Both the position numbers and the translations under genes were made by a program. This document shows positions 44,913-56,764 of a DNA stretch of 64,000 nucleotides, in pieces. Source of the DNA: Platerodrilus igneus (taxonomy: Eukaryota > Arthropoda > Insecta > Coleoptera > Lycidae); contig JARFIW010000108.1 in the NCBI GenBank assembly GCA_036346225.1, positions 2,480,001 through 2,544,000 on the forward strand, given 5' to 3'. Positions within the stretch are counted from its first letter, which is position 1; each line of letters begins with the position of its first letter. Below the pieces are notes generated by a model, which saw only the letters and a list, made by a program, of their open reading frames with translations, was not told the DNA's origin and did no database searches.

Positions 44913-45177
44913 GTTAACCCAACACTTAACTGCCAACAAGGTATCCATGTTGCATGGAGGTGGCTGGTGGATGTCAGTAGGTGCGGCGCTCGCACCATAC
45001 GCGTCACCTGAGAGTCGGGGCCAAGCATAACATCGCTTGGTAGCAAAACCTGACAGGGTAAGCCCTCTATGTGGGCCAGCTTCCCCCATAGAGTTGATAT
45101 GCTTTTGGAAAAAATGAAGAAGCCTCGGATTTGAGGGGCATGCAACCAACCCTCGTCGTACTCGGCGGGGTGCAGTT

Positions 45178-45480
45178 ATGACGGACATGGCAAGACCTGG
45201 ACATTCTACAAACGTCAAAACAAAATTAGCAGATACTAGAGCAGAACACTATGATGCCAATCTGCTATTTGCAGTCTGCTCTTGCCGTATTTGTCTCCCG
45301 ACAAGGAGGGACTTCAGAGCGCTGTCGGAAGAAGATGAAGTAAAGCACCTGAAGGACTATCATGGTGGTGAAGTAGTCCTTCAGTATAGATGCTTCAGGT
45401 GCACAAACTACTACAGCGGCTTACTTCAAGGATTAAGATGCCAGCAACCCAAATGCAAAGGGCATACAGATCCACCAGAT
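45178..45480 (+). pseudogene. R2-like N-terminal zinc-finger region
   Basis: ATG at 45178 or earlier. 45270-45470 shows CRIC, then HLKDYH about 20 residues later, i.e. C-x2-C-x20-H-x4-H, a C2H2 finger, then YRCFRC and CQQPKCKGH, a second Cys-rich knot. N-terminal fingers in RLE LINEs bind the target DNA. The frame is open to the SINE insertion at 45481-45495, which truncates it, and continues after the second duplication at 45808 for a few dozen codons. Confidence 0.7.
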
Positions 45481-45807
45481 GGTACCAAGTGTCCGGCGAC
45501 TCCGTGGCGTAGTGGTATGTGTGTGACTACTATACCCAAGGTCCCGGATTCAAATCCCGGCACGGTTCGCTTGAAAAGTGTTAAGTGAACATTTTTCACA
45601 AAAATACACCCTCGTTCGGATGAGAGGTAAAAATGGAGGTCCTGTGTGTGAGTATTGTCACGCACGTTAAAGATACCTACTTTAACTGGAACAGCAAGCG
45701 TTTGGCAAAATTCCAAGTTTTCCAGGTAAAAAAAAACTCGCTTCCTGGCCAATGTAGTACCTTCGGATGGAGCATTGGAAAATCACATGTAAGGTACCAA
45801 GTGTCCG
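45481..45807 (+). mobile_element. tRNA-derived SINE with 15-bp target duplication (copy 2)
   Basis: Body 45496-45792, collinear with 10375-10668. The A box TGGCGTAGTGG is kept; the B box is mutated to GATTCAAATCC. The perfect duplication GGTACCAAGTGTCCG is at 45481-45495 and 45793-45807. Inserted in the N-terminal coding part of the R2-like LINE. Confidence 0.92.
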
Positions 45808-46689
45808 TATGCAAAAAATATACAAAAGCAAGTCAAGCGTGAGTACTCACATGCGCTACGCTCACCTGCAAGAGCGTAACGAGCCAGAGCTGCGGGGCTG
45901 AGCCGTGAGAGAGAACGATAAAGGGGCTCTCAGGCTTCAGCAAAGAAGAGGTAGAAATGATGCTGGAGATGGAGGTTCGGTTTTTGGCAACAAATTCATC
46001 GCCCAGCGCATGAATGAGACAATCACGAATAAGACGGTTAAACAGCTACGAGACAAAAGAGCGCTCCCCAGCTACAAGAGTTTACGATTATTAAAACTAG
46101 ACACACACGGCATAAGAGAAACTGGGAGGTGCCCGGCGAGCAGACAGGAAGCTCGCAAGAACAATAGATGGATCCTCAGGTGAAAGAGGATGGTGCTGAG
46201 GAAGATGAACACCCTCGAAATAAATCCCCTTGCTGCTTCACCAACTACCGAGGAGAAAATTCTAGAGGTCCGGGTAGAGGAGCGCGTCGATTCTCCAATA
46301 CCTCCAGTGGAAGCTGATCGATGGAGGGCGGGGCTTACAGAAGCAGTTCTGACTCAAACATATAAACCAAAGAATGCCTGCCCCGAGAGATTGAATTAAC
46401 CATAAAACACCTGCGGTATTGCCTAGAGCGGATGTCACAACTCCGTGATGATACCGAATCACCCCAAGAGCTTGTAGACGAAGGTTTACCTCTACGCAAC
46501 GGAGCCGCTTCAACTTTGTTGAAAAGGACATACGGAATACTGCAGGTAGGGTTTGGAAGCGAGGTGCGCGCCGGCAGTACATCTACGCACAAACCCAGGA
46601 CCTATATAAGAAAAACCCAGGTCTACTCGTGAAACACCTCCGGGAAAAAGTGGACTGGCTTGAATCAGGGGCTGCGGCCCGGACAGGTT
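45808..46689 (+). pseudogene. R2-like linker between zinc fingers and RT
   Basis: Charged, poorly conserved coding region in several frames (45905-46183, 46190-46399, 46432-46632). No motif I can name. Base composition is clearly more GC-rich than the flanking BEL and AT-rich DNA, like the rest of this LINE. Confidence 0.5.
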
Positions 46690-47568
46690 AGATCCGGAAT
46701 GGTGTAAAGGGGCTGTATGACAAGTTGTGGTACTCCGCCGGCAGTACAGCAACCTTATGGGGGGCAAAGGCAGTAGCTGAGGTTCTAACCCCCATAACAT
46801 CTCTTGATGTTAAAACTCGACTCAGCCTCATAAAACAATCCACCGCCGCCGGCACTGATGGTGTTAAAGTAAAACACATCATGGGTGCAGGCTGGCAAGA
46901 AGTCCTCCGTCTACTGTACAACTTTTTAAGGTTTGCAGGAAGACAACCCACAACCTGAAGGATGAATCGTACGGTGCTACTACGAAAGGAGGGCAAGGAT
47001 GGCACCTTGCCAGATAGTTATAGACCGCTAACTATCGCTTCTGTCTTGAGCAGACTATACTGGGATATAGTGGACCAAAAACTCAGGACGCACGTACGAT
47101 TCACACCTCGCCAAAAAGGCTTCGTCTCCGAAGCGGGGTGCTTCAACAACGTCCACACCCTGTACGAGTTGCTGCGGCATTCGATCAAACAAGGAATGGC
47201 CTGGTCTTAGTGCAAATAGACATCACCAAGGCATTCGACACGGTGCCACATTACACCATGACATTCGCACTAAGAGCGAAGGATCTTCCACCTCTGGTGG
47301 TACGAGTAGTGGAGGACGGGTATCACGATGTGGCTACTACAATTAAAGTCGGTACAACCGAATGACATCAATGCTTCCAATGTGGAGTCAAGCAAAGTTA
47401 TCTCCTTTTGCCGGTACTTTTTAATCTAGTACTGGAGCCTTTGCTAGAGAAGTTAGAGAAGCAACCTAGGTACAAGATCAACACTCAAACTAATGTGTCT
47501 TACCTGGCTTTCGCAGACGATCTGATACTCGTAGCAGGCACGGTGTCACAGGCAAGACGTCAGCTAAA
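46690..47568 (+). pseudogene. R2-like reverse transcriptase
   Basis: RT fingers start with AAGTDGVKVKHI (about 46845-46880), then VLLRKEGKD and SYRPLTIASVLSRLYWDIV, then RQKGFVSEAGCFNNV. Motif A is IDITKAFDTVPH (47215-47250), and motif C is intact as LAFADDLIL (about 47503-47530). Three frames are used, with a stop after about 47205 and a frameshift near 47363. The order and the R/Q-K-G-F and AFADD forms are those of R2/NeSL-type RT. It copies its own RNA at a nicked target. Confidence 0.85.
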
Positions 47569-48206
47569 ATGATAGAAACACACCTACGAAGCTTAGGCAT
47601 GTTTATTAACACAAAAATGTACGTTTGCTTTGAAATTATCAACACACGAGACTCCTGGTATCTACCTGACCCTGGGTTGAGATCGATCGATGGTGATGTC
47701 ATCCCGTACTCCAGCTTAACCTACCTCGGAATTAGCATATCGTCTTGGGCAGGTCTTCACCACCAACGGGGCCTATTGGGGGACCTTGGCGGCACTCTCT
47801 TTCAGGTCTAGGGGCTTGCACTGAAACCCCATCAAAAGTAGAGTTAATCACTAGATACCTAACCCCACACTACTTGTATAGGCAGGAGGTAGCAGTCCCA
47901 CCAGCTAAGTTATTGCGGGAACTTGACCAGGAGCTACGGGTAGTGAACCGCAATATAAACCAGCCACTGCAATCCACCACTAATAGACTGCTATATAACG
48001 ATAGGCAAAACCACGGACTAGGAATTCCCAAGCTGGAGATAATAGCCACGTCTGTAGCCCTAAAAGCAGGTATAAAATTCATGATTAGTGAGGACACTGT
48101 CATGAAAGCTCTAACCGAGGGCACAAGCTTGGAAAGCCGTCTCAAGCGATTGGCCTCCGGAGTCCGACTAAATTGGCCGATCTCGGAAAGTGACCTCATC
48201 CGCTAG
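47569..48206 (+). pseudogene. R2-like RT thumb and connector
   Basis: Two overlapping frames: 47569-47811 with TRDSWYLPDPGL and YLGISISSWAG, the standard post-RT segment of R2-like proteins, and 47745-48206 with KVELITRYLTPHYLY and a FMISEDTVMKAL helix. A frameshift near 47800 separates them. Leads to the CCHC/endonuclease region. Confidence 0.78.
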
Positions 48207-48399
48207 AAGAGATCAGCCAAGAAACTATAGCATGACAGATGGGCCGGCCAGGATTTGCAAGGCAAGTCTGTCACGGGCGACAAATTTGCCAATGCATGGC
48301 TCTATGATCCCACGCTCCTGAAGCCATGTTGTCAACTAACAGCCCTCAAATTGCGAACTAATACCTACGCAGACAGAGTGGCATATAAAGAGCCGTGCC

Positions 48400-49100
48400 C
48401 CAGGCGGACCTAAGCTGCCGTTGTTATACTCTAAGGTATACTCGTTAAAGTCCCGACGCGTAATTTATAAGAGCTACTACGACAGTTGGTAACACAATAA
48501 ACATTTGACTAATAATGCGCAATAAGGTTATCATTACGTCACAAATTATTATCACATACAAGAAAAAAGATAAAGGTACTCACGTAAAATGTAAAACGCG
48601 TCACGGCATTGCAGCTATTCTCGCGCCAAGCTCTCGGCGTTGGTGGAGCGTTATTGGGCGTGTGTCGTCTTTGCCTCTCGTCGAATCCAAATTAATTTGT
48701 CTTCTTCTTCTTCTTGGTAGCGGAACGGTAAAGGATACTGGTAAGAGGAACGATAATCAGGTACGAAATAAAAGGAAACCTACATATCTGCAAGAGAAGA
48801 CAAGATAAACGGCACACAGATAACCACACCGTTCGACAATTCGTTGACTAGTCCCGACGTGACGGAAATCTCCATTCACTTTCCTACTCCGCGTCTGCGC
48901 AATCTCGGGCGTCGAGGCAACTATCTAAAGTGACGGAAATGCACACACAAGTCTTTTAAAATATTGGCGTAAATTCACTTACAAATTTAAAACTAAAATT
49001 AGAAATGTTTACATGCCGATTTTCGGCATGTAACACCGTCGGTGTGGTCACGAGAAGGAGACACTCGGCCACATCCTCGGAGTGTGTACCCATACAAAGA
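48400..49100 (+). pseudogene. R2-like CCHC zinc knuckle, split by an LTR
   Basis: Ignoring the insertion at 48422-49035 and one CCGT copy, the sequence on the two sides is in frame and encodes a C-x2-C-x7-H-x4-C knuckle, the one that precedes the restriction-like endonuclease in R2-type LINEs. The first Cys codon lies left of the insertion, the others right of it. Confidence 0.85.
48418..49039. mobile_element. Solo LTR with CCGT duplication inside the R2-like CCHC
   Basis: 614 bases, 48422 (TGTTATACTCTAAGG) to 49035 (TTCGGCATGTAACA), between CCGT at 48418-48421 and 49036-49039. The last 30 bases form a hairpin (ACATGCCGA/TCGGCATGT). Related to the solo LTR at 10346-11183. TACTCAC at 48578-48584 reads GTGAGTA on minus. 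A short-inverted-repeat DNA element cannot be wholly excluded, but TG...CA, the 4-bp duplication and the length favour an LTR. Confidence 0.8.
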
Positions 49101-49109
49101 GGAATAGGA

Positions 49110-49500
49110 TCCGCCGCCACAATGAGATCTGCGGCCTCATTATGGGAAAACTAACAAAGCAGCAGCCTGTGGTATCACGGAGTCAACACTAAGACATCCC
49201 GCTGAAGGGAATCTCAAACCTGACCTGGTGACCTAGAATCAGGAAAGGGTCTTCGTGGCCGACGTAACAGTCCGCCACGAGGATGGAAAGACAACTTTGT
49301 TCGGGGACGCAATAAAAAACTTAACAAATATAATCGACTGATACCACTCCTCTGTGCAGACCTAGGTGCACCTGCCAAAGAAGACCTACCAGTAGTGGTA
49401 GGAACGAGAGGAGCAATGCCCAAGGCGACATTGAGGGTCCTAAAGATTGGCAGACATTACTATCAATCTCTATGATCGCCCAACATAGTTCCATTGAACT
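49110..49500 (+). pseudogene. R2-like restriction-like endonuclease
   Basis: Follows the CCHC knuckle. About 49215-49285 reads KPDLV, a stop, then VFVADVTVRHED, which is the K-P-D-(12-14)-D/E catalytic core of the restriction-like endonuclease. A stop lies between the two catalytic parts, and more stops follow near 49340. The downstream helix region ends at about 49500. This domain nicks the insertion target. Confidence 0.82.
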
Positions 49501-50238
49501 CTATCATGATTTCATGGACTACAACGCTCCCCCAGGGCAAGGCGGAATGTTCCCTGGCAACTGCTTTAGCCCTTGGTAATAAACCTCAGACAGAGTTCTC
49601 CAGCATCACTCACCTACGTTTTCTAACTTAGCTTGTAGTTATTTATTAGATTCCAAGGAGTATCCTTATCCCCAATTGGTGGGATACTACCCTTGGTAGC
49701 TTTAGGAATGTCCTATTGCATTCCTAAAGGTTTTTAACTGTGCTTGTCCGTTTTAACTTTTTTTACTACTATATATAAGTTTTATATATACACTTTATAT
49801 GTATCTTTACATACATATAATTTTATGTATACTTAAGTGTTAATTTATTAATTTTAATATTTGACGTGGGAAGATGCTAGGGATACGAGTGGCGCCTATA
49901 GGACGGCCACGCGGCGTGCGGAATTTATTCCGGTGGCCATCTCCACGCGGTCTTTCCTGGGCTGGCCTAACGCCCACGCCAGGCTAAGTGCCATTCCCTT
50001 CGGGGACCCGTTATTACTAACTTTTCCAACAAGAGCCCACAAAGATCTCCATCCGTTTACGTTGAACGCAATACGTTGCTGCGGCATAATAAATTAGTTT
50101 GTCTAGGGGCTAGTAGTGAATTGAGCTAGGCAATGAAGGGAGAAGGCGAAGCAAGCCACCTTTAACAAAATGAAAACGTCGAGGTCACAGCGCCATCATT
50201 ACTGTAAGTTTTAACATATAGAATGTTAATAGAAACTA
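49500..50238 (+). other. R2-like 3' untranslated region with GC-rich foldback
   Basis: AT-rich at 49740-49860, then a GC-rich block (49865-50015). There GGCCAC (49905-49910) can pair with GTGGCC (49933-49938) and, inside it, CGGAAT with ATTCCG (49919-49932); a second stem CTGGC/GCCAG follows (49962-49982). In R2, a folded 3' UTR is the RT's recognition signal; assigning that role here is inference. Confidence 0.5.
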
Positions 50239-50500
50239 ACCACATACAAGTGCGCTGCCATTTTATTTCCACTGGTTGAGGCATGTTTGCCTGAAGAAAC
50301 TCTCAGAGCTTGGCATTGAAGTCACTCTAAAAAAGAAGCCACAGGAACGATACAGGTCACGCTTACACTTTCTGATGGATTTTTTGGAAGAAGAGGTGAA
50401 GAAGAAAGAAGGAGTACATCTAGCACGTCGAGGGTTTGTGTTTGCAAGAAGCTCTGTGTAATTGCATATAAAAACATCACATTAAGATTGTGATTTCCTG
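50239..50500 (+). pseudogene. BEL/Pao gag, continuation after the R2-like LINE
   Basis: Resumes in the register of 44909 with YKCAAILFPLVEACLPEE and LRAW, the C-terminal capsid segment of BEL/Pao gag. After a stop and frameshift (about 50315), HFLMDFLEEEV and LARRGF follow, the L(L/M)xFLxxEVxxEExxxLARTGF motif just before the usual zinc knuckles. Ends by about 50500; no protease or RT follows. Confidence 0.82.
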
Positions 50501-52960
50501 ACTAGTAACCGTTCACATTTTATAGAAACAATTGTTCATTTAGTACCTCTCTTGCTTTCACTTACGTTAGTTTCTAAATCCTTTTACAGCGAGGTGAGGA
50601 ACAAAACGATAGTAACTATACATCTAAAAAGCACTAGAAGCTTTACCTGTAATTAACTTGCTCCCCTGCGATTAGTCTTTTGCAAACTCCGCAGCCCTTA
50701 AAGGCCGATGCTAGTTCCGCCAAAGTATTTTTATTTTTATACTCTGTAGTACACCAACCTATCTTATTGGAAAAGGGGACGGTGCAATATAACAAATAAA
50801 TCAAACTAATAGAGCATCACCAAAGATATGCAAATATTTTTGTCATAATTAATGAAAAAGGGACGAGGCTATAAAAGAAACAAATTTAATTTTTATACTT
50901 TCTCTTTTAACACAACTTAAAACTATTAAGGAATTTATTGGAGAATTTCGTCTGGCAGTGATAGCGCGCGGCTCAAATACTACTTTCAAAATCAGTTTGT
51001 GTGACTTGTGTACCTGTAGAAACCGTATAGCAACAGACTGCGCATCTAAATACTTGTAAAGATAAACCCATTCTTTCCTTAATTCATACTTTTCTTGTTA
51101 GATTTCAAGTAATTTAATCAATGCTAACTTAGAAATCCGGCTCGAAGGACCACAATTTTTATAAGATTAATTAGAGCAAGTAGGACTGTATACTTATTAG
51201 GAGTTTTATTGAGAAATTACAATGAGTAGACTTTGAAATTGAGGTTCGTCAGTGATTGCTAAATATAATTACATTTAAGCCTGAAAATGTGCGTTCAAAC
51301 CAATAACCTTCGGGAACGCGTAGTTTGAGTCCTTATTAATTGACGTAGTTAATAAATCGTATTTAACAATATAAAAACTATGAGATTAAAGTATTTAACT
51401 ATCCCAACCATTTATATTTCGTAACTAAAAACGATACGTAAACAATTAAACACAAACAAAAACATGGTTTAAATAACAAATTAAAGGAAAAACAATACCC
51501 TCCTGTACTATAGGCAACTCTTCAATCAAACAAATACCTTCTTGCTTGCGTTTATTCAAGTAAACACCGGGGCCTCCTAAATTTATATATTATTATATGA
51601 CATTAAGTTGCTAAAGAGAGACATTGTAAATCCATTCTCTTTTATTATCGTAGATAGCGTATTATAATTGTAGTTCATTGAATACAAATCGGTCAATACC
51701 TAACGTATCCTGCTATCCAAAAGAAAAAAATAAGAGAAAGGTTTCCATTTCCCATGGTTTGATTCTCACTTCACAACTCTCTGGTTGGTTATAAATCACG
51801 ACCCTATATTTTAGACTGCAACAAAATGAATATAAATTAAAGCGGTAATCTACAGCGTGGCTCGTGGCTGCGTTTTTACGAGAATAAAACTTTAAAAATC
51901 TAATACGTCATTTAGATATGATCTCGCTTTAACACGAGTACTTTTACAATCTGAACAAAATTAGCTGCTAAGATTTATAGTGGAGAAATATTATTGTATA
52001 CCACGGTTCTTAACACGCAAATGGGCCACATTATAATTATTTAGGTAATAGAGCGAAGTACGAAATTTAAATGAACCTAAACGATAAATTAAAAAAAATA
52101 TGCTGAAACGAATTTTTACCCTCTCTGGGGTGACTACAAAAACCCTTTTCTAAAGAACTAGTTAAAAGAAACCGTCTTCCAACGTAGATAAGTGTTTATT
52201 CCTGGTTAGGGTAATGAGAGATGGTCTTGGGTCTTCAAAGGCTATACGTCATGCAACACTAAATATAAGCTAAAATTAGGACAATACTAATTAGGGCGCC
52301 ACCAAGTTCTAAACTCAAAAAAACAAGATGTATTCTAAGGGAGAACTTGGAAACTATCAAAGAAATATCGCATTCGCCGTGTAAAGACAATTATCAAAAA
52401 TGAGTAAGCAGTACTTGCAAAAACAACGTAGTTAGAGCAAAGAAAGGACATAAGAGGCGTGCTCTTACTAAAAAAAACAATCATTAAAATCACTTCCTGT
52501 AAATAAAGTATGTCTATTATCAAACCTCACAATTGAGCTACTTGAAGACTTCTGAAAGACAAGACTACAAAAGAGGCTTGTCGCTTTTAAACTCTTACTA
52601 ATATAAAAACCAAGTAGTATAACTGACCAAACCTGACAGAAAACACTAAAAATGATTACCAATATGTCACCATTAATATCATCTTATTTAGGAATATAAA
52701 TCAAAGAATTGTATTAAGTTTTCCTATTTTTGAACGCACTTGTTAAAAATTAAGTGAGTAAATTTAGTTAAAGTTATTCATTTAATAAATTTGTATTCTT
52801 TTTTATGTTCAATAAATTTAAAAAGGAAATTTATAAAAAACGGTCATAAAGCGGCAGCTACCTTAATTTTAACGGAGTAATCTTTCAATTACATTTACAA
52901 CGTCCTTTGATATGCAGAGTTGTATAAGCAAGATCACAACTATGCTTTAGATTTTAGAAA
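50501..52960. other. AT-rich DNA without a recognised gene
   Basis: No coding match on either strand. Open frames at 52335-52523 and 52468-52662 (-) are hydrophobic but without recognisable family or start context. Confidence 0.35.
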
Positions 52961-52969
52961 TAGAGGTTG

Positions 52970-54125
52970 TAACGTGGTGTGTTACGCTAATCATGAATTA
53001 CATAGGAAAGACATAATATTAAATCTTGAATGGACAAATTTGATATGGGAGTACCTTATAAAATCTTTATTTCATTAAAGAGTGAGTAAAGACAAAGACT
53101 TGTAATTAAATCAGTATTTTTATTCAAATTAGCGTGAAAACCACAAATTTGTCTTATTATAATGTAGCATTGAAACATTGACAAAGCAGAAAATAACCAT
53201 ATAGAGTTACAAAAAATGAGGTAATCTTTTATATGTTAGACTACAATATGTGCAATTATAGTGTTTGGGATTAAAAAATTTATAGATAACATACGAAAAT
53301 TACAGTATAACAGGAACTTCCTACGCGTTATTTGTCATAAACGTAATAGTAATATTGTGCAGTAATATGAAAACCCCGAGAGAAATGCAAAATACAAGAG
53401 GAATTGAGTGAATACAGCCCATTAAGTTTAAACCAGGTCACAGGGGTGATCTTAAAGCTAGATCCCCTTAGCTGGGTTTATTTAAGAAAGATATTGCGCT
53501 GATAATAAGTTTTTGTAGGGAAATGTACAAAAAATTGTAAATAATGCGAAATACCTCTGCAACAGGCAGGGTATATTTAACGCGTAAATGCGAATTTAAT
53601 ATCGGACTACCGTTTTGAAACAAAGGGATAGGAGATCTTAAATTAAATTGGAATTTTGTAAGATTGTTTTGAAGTCAAGGAGCTGCTGTGTTTGGAACTT
53701 TACTAAATGAATAGAAAAATTTTTCATGGCAGCTGTAAATTTTGGAATTGAAAAGAGAGCACTTGTATGTAACGTTTCAGCAACAATATTATAAATTCCT
53801 AAATGTTAATTGTGTATTTTGGTAATAAGACTGTAATTTAGTGAAAATAGTTAATTCGCTGGGCTAATTAGTAACTTGAGATGGGTAAGTCATTAGTGAA
53901 TTTTAGATTATTAAATGTAAAATACTTTGGAAAGGACAATGTTATAGTGAAACGTTAGTATTGAACTGTTTTCTTGTTTGAGGAACGACATTTTCATTAA
54001 TTTGAGATTCATTAATGTAATAATTAAATAGGAAAGCAGGAAAATGTTGAGTTTGATATAGATTTGTTGATGGATTAAGTTAAACTTTCTTCAACATTTT
54101 CTGTAGGGTTTAGTTCAACAACATT
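52970..54125 (-). repeat. Unclassified 1.2-kb repeat, copy 1
   Basis: Aligns with 55100-56305 along its length. Shared blocks include AATCATGAATTACRTAG, TTAATCTTGAATGGACAAATTTG, ATTGACAAAGCAGAA and TTTTCTTGTTTGAGGAACG. On the minus strand short frames keep similar peptides in both copies (LFQNG-P-LN-HLRV at about 53585-53620), suggesting a decayed coding region of an element I cannot name. Confidence 0.7.
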
Positions 54126-55099
54126 TGAGAAAACACAAATAGAGTTAGCATAGAGTTAGTTATTGAGTCGGAAATAAGGTTTGAAAAAAAATATTTCGCT
54201 TTCAGATGTGACGGAATTCTTCAGGGCCCAATGAATATTCCAATTTTTAGATTTATTTTTAATTATTGGAAAAGTTTTAATAAATATATGTGAAGTAATG
54301 ATGATATAGGTCAATCCTGAGGGATTTGTCACGAGAGAAATTTTTATTAGCCGAATGGGACTTGTAATAAAAACTGAGGACATTGTTGGAGATTAAAATA
54401 TTTTAAGGCGAGAGACATAGGTTAACACAATAGGGTACTTAAGTGAATTTAATTTTAATTTTGAATAAGGGAAAATTATTTTTTAATTGAGTGTATGTGG
54501 ATAATTTTAGCTAACTTTCTTTTTTTTTAAAAGAGGAAAGTAGATTTTAAATTGTGCTTTGACATGCGTACTGGATGTGTGAGGCATCTAGGTGACTATG
54601 AGAACTAAATTTTAGAGAACTTTTAATTATTTTTTTGTTAAAACAAGAGGACTAGAGAGGGCGGTTGCTGTGGTCAATTTCAAAAAGGACTTTCTGGTCA
54701 AATTGTTAAATCTAAAATTATGCCCGGAGGGTTGGAGCAGGACGTGATTAAGGCATGAAGTGACTTCGTTTATCAGGTCGTATTATTCTAACACTGCAGC
54801 ACCAGGGTTGAAGAGCTTGATCGCCTGAATGTTCTAGTGCTTATGAAATAAAGAAAGATGCTTCACGATCTTTCACTTTTAGTTGCGCTAACAGTCTTGC
54901 ATAGTTTACGGTTAAGTGATTTTACGTTTGTCTTTGTATTTCTGATTTTGACTTTCTGCTTGTCTTTTTTATTTTTTCATCTTTTTTTTTAATTGACGAA
55001 TTCACAAAGGACTTTTAACGTATGATAGATACTAGACTAACGTTAGGGATGTTTTGATAGTAAATTTTTGGAAAAATCTTAGTTTGTTAGAAGTATGTA
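54126..55099. other. Sequence between the two 1.2-kb repeats
   Basis: Single-copy in the window. A 75-codon minus-strand frame (54383-54156) is unrecognised. If the repeats were LTRs this would be their internal region, but I see no primer-binding site or gag. Confidence 0.35.
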
Positions 55100-56305
55100 A
55101 AGCGATGCGTTACGATAATCATGAATTACGTAGTAAAGACATAATATTTAATCTTGAATGGACAAATTTGTTAAGCGGACACCTCGTAAAATTTTTATTT
55201 CATATAAAATTGTGAGTATAAATCAACACTTGTATTTAAATCCGCAGTTTTATTCAAATTAAAACCACTAATTCTATTACAATGTAGCATTCAAAAATTG
55301 ACAAAGCAGAATACATACGTATAGAGCTATAAAAATGAGGTAATCTTCTATACATTAAACTAAAATATGTGGAATTATAGGGTTTGAGATCAAAAAATTA
55401 CTGATAGGCCTACAGGGATTTTCTACATGTTATTTGTCATAAACGTAATAGTAATATTGGGCAATAATATGAAAAAACCCAGAAAAGATACAAAATAAAA
55501 GAGGAATTGAGATAATAAAGCCCATTAAAATTAAATTTGAAACAGTCTTACTGAAATTGGTCACTTAAACACGTCCTAAAGTATAGAGTGCTACAATAGA
55601 GTCGAAGGGGCCTTAATGTTAGATCCTCTAGCGGGTTTAATTTAAGCGGATGTTGGACTGATGGTGAGCTTTTGTAGGGGAATGTACAAAGCTTTTAAAA
55701 AATCGTAGAATAGTTCCCGATCAAATAGGCGACATGTAATTTGAAATACCTCCGCAGGTGCAGTGCATATTCAACGCGTAAGTGCGGATTTAATGTAGGA
55801 CGACCGTTTTGAAACAAAGAGGTAGAAGTCCCTACAATAGATTGGAATTTTGTGAGTTTGTTTAGCTTCTGTGTTTGGAGCACTACTAAATAATTAGGAA
55901 AAATTCTTATAGTGGCTGGAGATTTTGAAATTGTAAAGAGTACCTGTATGTAATGTTTTCAAAACAGTATTAATTTTTATATGTTAATTATGTCTTTTGC
56001 TAATAAGACTGTAACTAAGTGGAAATAATTAATTCGCTGGACTAATTAGTAACTTCAGATGCAAAAGTCATTAGTGAAGTTTAGGGTATTAGGTGTAAAA
56101 TATTTTTGAAAAGACAATGTTATTGTGCAGCGTTGATATTGGACTGTTTTCTTGTTTGAGGAACGGTTGCCATTACTTTGGAAATCATTAATGGAATAAT
56201 TAAATAGGAAAACAGGAAAATTTGAATAGTTAAATAGTTTTACTGAAGGATTAGGTTAAGTTTTCCTTAAGATTTTATTTAAGGTTTAGTTCTACAATAC
56301 TTTGT
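55100..56305 (-). repeat. Unclassified 1.2-kb repeat, copy 2
   Basis: Direct copy of 52970-54125 offset by about 2.13 kb. The minus-strand frame 55883-55695 (LFQNGRPTLNPHLRVEY) parallels copy 1. Considerable divergence. Confidence 0.7.
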
Positions 56306-56764
56306 AATTTATCATTTTTATATTTCTTTATTGTTCTTTATATTCATTTCGTATTTATCTATAAGTATTCACTCCCTCACCACTGCAGTTAGCCGAAACA
56401 CCCTTTTATTGTTACAGGGCCCCTTAATATTTAGATTGTTAGAACGCACAGTTCACAGTAATATATAAACATTTCATCCGTAACCAAGTTACACTTTAGT
56501 TCACAGTTAAACAATATTTTAAAATATCACCCAGAAATCTATACTAAATGGTAACCAAGGGTATGGATTTTGTTGACTATTTACTTAAACTTTAGATATT
56601 AATTTTTAATAATTATTTGCTTAGTCTGCGTAACGTAAACCAGTTTTAAGTTACAAATACTACATTTAACGTAAAGGTTAATACCTTGAGTGGGGATTGA
56701 ACCTAAATAATACAATAAAAAGTTAAAGCCTTATAAAAAATAGGCGCAACAGACTTCAATCCAA
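56306..56764. other. No recognised gene
   Basis: AT-rich; nothing supported. Confidence 0.35.

Larger units (their letters stand above)
44913..50238 (+). mobile_element. R2-like non-LTR retrotransposon inserted in BEL/Pao gag
   Basis: A LINE of about 5.3 kb (about 4.4 kb without its own insertions) sits between two halves of BEL/Pao gag. Order: leader (44913-45177), N-terminal zinc-finger region (45178-45480), SINE, linker, reverse transcriptase (46690-47565), thumb (47569-48206), CCHC and restriction-like endonuclease (48400-49400, split by a solo LTR), 3' untranslated region. This order, with the endonuclease behind the RT, defines the early-branching RLE LINEs (R2, NeSL and relatives). 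R2 itself targets 28S rDNA; this copy is not in rDNA. Ends are fixed by the BEL frame to within about 5 bases; no clear target duplication. Confidence 0.85.

Noticed and set aside
48422..49035. DNA transposon with short inverted ends
   Set aside because: Only about 6 bases pair at the ends; TG...CA, 4-bp duplication and a second copy with the same ends favour a solo LTR, though not absolutely.
49861..50097. 78-codon GC-rich open frame as a host gene exon
   Set aside because: It lies between the endonuclease and the resumed BEL gag, so it is part of the LINE's 3' region; no protein match recognised.
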